Shown: positions 61,178-64,000 of the stretch, piece by piece
Layout: every line of letters begins with the position of its first letter
Numbering within the stretch: the stretch's first letter is position 1
Assembly: GCA_037576195.1 (NCBI GenBank)
Contig: CM075101.1
Location: forward strand, 32,054,001-32,118,000
DNA from: Phytoseiulus persimilis
Lineage: Eukaryota > Arthropoda > Arachnida > Mesostigmata > Phytoseiidae
Reading direction: 5' to 3'
DNA: 64,000 nucleotides
Program-made: the position numbers and the translations under genes
Notes under the pieces: model-generated
What the model saw: only the letters and a program-made list of their open reading frames with translations
Told to the model about the DNA's origin: nothing
Databases searched by the model: none

Positions 61178-64000
61178 TAGAAACTGGCCGGCGGAATCCT
61201 TTCGCCGGAATGTTCTATGACATCCAAAATGCTCGGGTGAGGAGTTCGTTGTGTTCAGGCTTTCCGAGCAATCCTCTGTCTCGGGTCACGCGGATTCCCA
61301 TGTAAGATCGCGTATGGTCGTCGTCCGATCTGAACATCCGATACTTTGGTAGCGTCTGGGGGTCGGGCAGAGGGCTGGTAGGAAGAAAAAGTTACGATTC
61401 GCTATCACGTTTTGTAAGAACCCAAAAGTACGACGATCAAACACAGTTTTCTCGAATAATTTGGGTGCGCGGAAGATTCGACCCGCATGGATGGGATGGG
61501 ATTTGCCACTCGGAGTCATGTTTCCAGCTCGGGCGACATAGAAATGTTCTCTTTGTATGGTCGCGTCGCACCGAACGAGCACGGATCCCGTCGGAATCAC
61601 TCGAAGGTACCTGAATGTGATTTCTGAATGAAACGGCAGGGAGGTCCCGACAGGACTCAATCTCTCTCATGTCGAGCACCGAGGTTTCAATCGAGAAGTA
61701 GATCCACAAGATCGAACCCTTGAGTGAGACAGCATCCCTTCCTGAATCGGAAGGAATCGGAGGAAAAAATGAAATCAAAGCAGCAGTCGGAAAGCAAATA
61801 ATTCCCCGTCCGCGATAAGTGGATACTGCCTTTGATTTTCCTGCGGCCTTCGCGTGCGCCTGAAATAGATCTTCCCGAGGGGCAGTGGAGGGGAGCTCCT
61901 CACTGCATGATCCCCACCGGACTGACTGAGGCTCTAGAGATCCTCGGAAGACGCTCCTTGAGTCTGCCGACAGCGGCCCTAGTAGTTCAAGTCCGAAATA
62001 AGTTGGTGATGATGATGATTTATGACTTTCCTCCAGACTTCTAACACGAGCTTAGAAGAGGTCAGACGTTCGCATTGAGGCCACAAGCTAGCTAAATGGG
62101 CTCGGATCATGAAGACAGGAGGGGGTAGAGGGCGAGAGCAAAGGATTTTTTCCATCAACTTCTTCAAAGTCCGGCGCCGTCCCTGAATTAGGAGCTCGCT
62201 TCGGTAGACCGACCGGGCCTAAAGTTTACGTGATCCCGACTCCGAAACTCTGAACGACCGCTTCAGTACTCGAAACGAGAAAAAAAAACATGATCATCGT
62301 GCGCGAGGCGAAGTGCCTGCACTTATGCCTGCGGAAAAGTAAATTCCATTGTTCGCAAGTCTTAGTCCGACGACTTGCGAAGCGGAATTCGCTCGGGTGC
62401 ACCCTGATCATTGGTTCAACATTGAGAAACGACGAATAGTCGAAGAATATCGCTCAGGGGATTCATCATCCAAGCCACGGAGAGTTTTCGACCTTCGGAA
62501 AACACATTTATCATCCATGATCGTCGAGGTGCCTTCTCAGCCCTGGGCAAACCAACAATCATCGTTCACGTTGGAATCGGTGTAGGGAGTGGGAGAGTTT
62601 AGAAGTTCGGAAGATGGTGCAATCTCGTCTTCTGACGTTCTCTTGTTTCCCTGTTTGTCTGACGTCTGGCTGTAGCATCACATGATCACCGGAAATGAAA
62701 CATCTAGCGTGTTCGACGAGGAATGTGTCGGCCTCTAGGGTCCCGGAATGCCCTTACGTGACGCAAACTTCAAAAATCCAAAAACCCCAAACGCTTGTTC
62801 TCTGATTGGCCTGCCCTTCCTCTGTATGACCGCGACAACGGACGTGACCCAACTGTGAATGAAGCTGCGGAAAAAAGAAATGGAGACTCACAGTAAAAAC
62901 GAAGAAAAGACGGATGCGATGAGGAAGAAATGTAGCACACGCTAAGAGCAAAACGAAATGAATGCCAGAAGACGGGACGTTCAGATCAGTTGAGGAGCGC
63001 CTGGGGCGTCGATCATCGGAAGCTCCCCCGCTTTTGTTTCTGATCGGCGTCCGACTGACAGAGTCGACGACACTCTCGTGACGTGGCGTAGAACAGCTCT
63101 CCTCCCGATTCCGCGGCTGTCGCTGCACCACGGGAACCGATATGGAAGCGAGTGAGCAAACAAACAACCCATATCGGACACTCAAACGCTCTCGGCATGC
63201 GTCTTTTTTCCCACATTGGCAGCGCAAACCTGGGCGCGTTTGTGGGAAGAATGATTTGGTTTTGATGCAATCTCCCCCTTCGGCCCACTGAACAGAAATG
63301 CAGGCATTCCGTTGTGGATGGAGTGAGTGCAAAACAAAAGTGAGACTTGTGTTTGAATGCGAGTGGTCGAGGTCTCATCTCCCGGCGAATCTAGGTGCGC
63401 TCCGGAAAACTGCCAACACAGCGGTTTGTCGAAGTTGTCGTGGGTATCCACATCGAACTTCTGAACGTTCTCCCCCACGAGCGGGCCGAATGCGGCGACC
63501 GCACCCCTTCCGGTGATCCGGTGCGGACTGAGCAAAATGAGCTGTTCTGGACTGCGACTGGAGGACCTGGTTCGCGCCGGAGAACCTCATTCGTTAGGAG
63601 TGCAAAGACGAGAAAAATCATCGAAACTTGAAAGGATTCCTTGAAGTTTCCGGATGCCACAGTTTCCGGATGAGGAACGCGTCATTAGGGCGGAGATCAC
63701 GTTCGAGCCGAGTTCCAACATTTGAAGATCCTCTACGATGTAATTGACCCCGACTGCTTCTGCAGCATTGGAACGCTTCTCATGCCGAGTTGATCCTTGG
63801 GCGTCCGTCCACGCCATTCTGTGCGAATGAAATCCCCACAATCTCAGCAACATGTGTCGGGAGCCAGGAGCCCGGTCGTTAGAGCCGAGCAATAACTGCC
63901 TTGCGCAAGTGAGAGACGGGGTTCACGCCAGACTGCGGAGACGGCTTGCTATTCAGGACTCCTCATTTCAAAATAGACCAGCGATCTTCCGATACGTTAC
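61178..64000. other. No gene seen
   Basis: Open frames such as 62754-63332 (minus) lack splice support and motifs. Confidence 0.35.

Noticed and set aside
1..64000. tRNA, rRNA, CRISPR arrays, bacterial operons or viral genes
   Set aside because: No cloverleaf, conserved rRNA block, regularly spaced repeat array, Shine-Dalgarno-led gene string or recognisable viral protein was seen.

Overview
This is eukaryotic genomic DNA. Several genes on both strands can be rebuilt as short exons joined across GT..AG introns of roughly 40-280 bases, with reading phase agreeing at every junction. Base composition looks near 50% GC by eye, introns are short, and there is no recognisable rRNA, tRNA, CRISPR array or bacterial-style operon. 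The gene set (an intron-rich ARL2, secreted chymotrypsin-like proteases, a MAST-like kinase with an odd DFD motif) fits an arthropod. A mesostigmatid mite such as a phytoseiid is my best guess, but that is inference only.

Region 1-11.4 kb is well resolved. Two paralogous S1A serine-protease genes lie on the minus strand: gene A at about 222-1208, whose 3' part leaves the window, and gene B at 6675-9031, complete. Between them, on the plus strand, is a large MAST-like protein kinase with a C-terminal PDZ domain (about 3114-6171). A tentative two-exon basic protein (9692-10086) is followed by a complete four-exon ARL2 GTPase gene (10432-11342).

Region 11.4-20 kb holds weak ionotropic-receptor-like exons (about 12.3-13.4 kb, minus), a nine-exon orphan gene encoding 553 residues (13919-16139, minus), a degenerate 31-bp tandem repeat (17.11-17.20 kb), and two or three small spliced candidate genes on the minus strand (17.8-19.9 kb).

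From 20 kb to the end, coding signal is sparse. Long stretches hold homopolymers and simple repeats, and many of their ORFs look like chance. Isolated exon-like segments with good splice sites lie at 31.98-32.19, 34.5-35.3 (hydrophobic tail), 42.0-42.7, 44.9-45.2, 49.2-50.4 (one membrane segment), 51.6-52.8, 56.1-56.4 and 60.8-61.2 kb. They are parts of genes I cannot name. No functional pathway links the neighbours. The one clear relationship is the duplicated protease pair around the kinase.
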